DNA of 6,863 nucleotides from Bacillota bacterium (GTDB lineage Bacteria > Bacillota > Clostridia > Oscillospirales > Butyricicoccaceae). The notes under the pieces are model-generated. The model saw only the letters and a list, made by a program, of their open reading frames with translations. It did not search any database and was not told the DNA's origin. The first letter of the stretch is position 1. Each line of letters opens with the position of its first letter. This document shows positions 5,509 through 6,863 of the stretch, piece by piece. The translations under genes were made by a program, and so were the position numbers. The DNA is taken from contig JAUZPW010000077.1 in assembly GCA_030705725.1 (NCBI GenBank), positions 1 to 6,863 of the forward strand, given 5' to 3'.

Positions 5509-6051
5509 ATGAAAACCAGAAACCTTGTGATAACGGCTTTATTTACGGCGCTTACCGCGGTCTGCGCCCAGATCGCGGTCCCGGTGCCGATTAGCGCGGT
5601 GCCGGTTACGCTCTCCACGCTTGCGGTTTTTCTGACGGGCTCAATGCTCGACAGGAGGTCGGCTTTTTACGCGCAGCTTGCTTATTTGCTTTTGGGCGGG
5701 TTCGGTATTCCGGTATTTGCAGGGTTCCAGGGCGGCTTTGCGCGCGTTCTGGGGCCGACGGGCGGTTATCTCGCGGCGTTTCCGCTTATGGCGTATCTGA
5801 CCGCGTTGATAATTGAAAAATCGAAAACATTCAAATCTGCCGCAGGAATCGTTGGAATGGCCGCGTCATTACTGCTTTGTTACACGATAGGCACGGCTTG
5901 GTTGGCGTTATCCGCAAAAATGAGCCTTTTTGAGGCGTTTTTAGCGGGGGTTGCGCCGTTTATACTGCCCGATTTATTAAAGATCGCAGCAGCGGCGGCG
6001 GTCTGCGCGCCTGTAAAGCGGGCGGTAAAAAGCCGGGAAACGGTTCGGTAA
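5509..6051 (+). CDS. bioY: Biotin transporter BioY (ECF transporter S component)
   Basis: A 180-residue membrane protein of normal BioY length, with about six hydrophobic segments. BioY binds biotin and works with the energy-coupling module EcfA-EcfA'-EcfT. Family motifs are PVPISAVPVTLSTLAVFLTG (25-44), GGFGIPVFAGFQGG (63-76), the signature GPTGGYLAAF (82-91), and PFILPDLLK near the end (150-158; many members have PGDL here). The start at 5509 is supported by AAGGGGA 8 bases upstream. No ecfA or ecfT gene is in the window, so it probably shares an energising module encoded elsewhere, the usual state in Bacillota. The BirA-type operator at its promoter independently supports biotin as substrate. 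The DUF368 gene follows after 22 bp and is probably cotranscribed. Confidence 0.95.
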   Translation: MKTRNLVITALFTALTAVCAQIAVPVPISAVPVTLSTLAVFLTGSMLDRRSAFYAQLAYLLLGGFGIPVFAGFQGGFARVLGPTGGYLAAFPLMAYLTALIIEKSKTFKSAAGIVGMAASLLLCYTIGTAWLALSAKMSLFEAFLAGVAPFILPDLLKIAAAAAVCAPVKRAVKSRETVR

Positions 6052-6073
6052 CGGCATTCAAGAAGGACGAGAT

Positions 6074-6863
6074 ATGTTGTTTATAAAACGCGCGCTGACG
6101 GGCCTTTTAATAGGCGTTGCATCCATTATGCCGGGAGTTAGCGGCGGAGTGATCGCGGCGGCGATGGGAATATACGAGCCGGCGGTCAGCGCCGTCTCGA
6201 ATTTGAGAAAAAGCTTCAGGAAAAGCTTTCTTTTCCTTTTGCCCCTCGCGATAGGGGGCGGCATCGGCGTGCTGCTTTTTTCAAATGTGATTAAATTTCT
6301 TTTCGCAAATTATCCTTACGAGGTCCTGTACGCGTTCTTCGGCTTTGTGCTGGGAAGCGTTCCTCCCGTTATCAAGGTTGCGAATGAAAAGGGGTTCAGG
6401 CCTAAATATCTGTGGCCTATGGCCGCGGCGCTTTTGATCGTTTTATCCTTTTCGGCGCTGGAGCTTGCGACGACGGGGCAGGGGTTAAGCCTTAAATGGA
6501 GCTTTTTAAGCGCGATGCTTTACGGCGTAATTATCGCCGTTGGTATGGTCGTCCCCGGAATAAGCACGTCGTTTATTCTTATATACCTCGGAGTTTACCA
6601 CGAAGTGCTGGCGGCTATTTCAACCCTCGACATTATAAAGCTGATACCGGTCGGGATCGGTTTTATTATCGGGGTTTTGCCGCTTGTAAAGCTTGCGGAT
6701 TACCTGTTTTCAAAATACCACGCGGCGTCTTATTACGGAGTTCTGGGGTTTCTTCTGGGCTCCATGATTACTGTTTTTCCGGGGTTCAGGACGGATTTCC
6801 TTTTGATTTTTGATTTGATTTTGTTTTGCTCGGGGATTTTAGTAAGCGTCTTTATTTTCAGAC
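6074..6863 (+). CDS. DUF368 membrane protein, putative undecaprenyl-phosphate translocase (cut by right edge)
   Basis: The frame is open from ATG 6074 to the edge, giving 263 residues, so only a short C-terminal piece is probably missing. It is a polytopic membrane protein of the DUF368 family with two signature repeats: SIMPGVSGG (17-25) at the start and VVPGISTSFIL (159-169) in the middle, an internal duplication expected of an inverted-repeat transporter fold. Hydrophobic segments recur between and after these, with FGFVLGSVPPVI (about 90-101) and the related GFLLGSM further on. Family members have been reported to recycle undecaprenyl phosphate across the membrane for envelope synthesis (PopT type); applying this here is inference. 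AAGGA lies 6 bases before the start. It follows bioY by 22 bp without a terminator and so probably shares the biotin-controlled promoter. Family certain, function moderately so. Confidence 0.9.
   Translation, partial: MLFIKRALTGLLIGVASIMPGVSGGVIAAAMGIYEPAVSAVSNLRKSFRKSFLFLLPLAIGGGIGVLLFSNVIKFLFANYPYEVLYAFFGFVLGSVPPVIKVANEKGFRPKYLWPMAAALLIVLSFSALELATTGQGLSLKWSFLSAMLYGVIIAVGMVVPGISTSFILIYLGVYHEVLAAISTLDIIKLIPVGIGFIIGVLPLVKLADYLFSKYHAASYYGVLGFLLGSMITVFPGFRTDFLLIFDLILFCSGILVSVFIFR

Overview
The window looks like chromosomal DNA of a Gram-positive, probably clostridial (Bacillota) anaerobe. The grounds are strong AGGAGG-type ribosome binding sites before nearly every gene, TTG as well as ATG starts, sigma-A-like promoters (TTGACA/TATAAT type), short intergenic gaps with intrinsic terminators, and the gene content: feoAB, an MntR/DtxR-type regulator, a B12-dependent ribonucleotide reductase, BioY and a DUF368 protein. 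I cannot name the species. There are no rRNA, tRNA, CRISPR or mobile-element signals.

Layout. (1) 1-976, minus strand: feoA then feoB (N-terminal 242 residues only; the gene runs off the left edge), a ferrous-iron uptake operon. (2) 977-1097: divergent control region with two -10 boxes and a repeated AAACTGTT element, a candidate operator for the regulator. (3) 1098-1580, plus: metal-responsive regulator whose six metal-ligand positions match MntR, ending in a bidirectional terminator. (4) 1625-2721, minus: two overlapping half-size chromate-transporter (CHR) genes. (5) 2731-3018, minus: a terminator-like hairpin in the chr leader, a probable chr promoter, and a separate small unit with its own promoter, ribosome binding site, 32-codon ORF and terminator. 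(6) 3057-5425, plus: class II ribonucleotide reductase nrdJ, whose promoter carries two perfect-core NrdR boxes 31 bp apart. (7) 5426-6863, plus: a BirA-type biotin operator and promoter, then bioY and a DUF368 membrane protein (cut by the right edge), probably one operon.

How they fit. The left third is a metal homeostasis module: the regulator lies head to head with feoAB and probably controls both promoters from the shared 121 bp gap. The middle is a transporter pair of uncertain substrate plus an unrecognised small gene divergent from nrdJ. The right half joins cofactor-dependent deoxyribonucleotide synthesis, apparently under NrdR, to biotin uptake, apparently under BirA, and a putative undecaprenyl-phosphate translocase. 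The most novel-looking items are the 32-residue small gene, the chr leader hairpin and the duplicated operator. No large unknown system is visible; most genes belong to well-known families.
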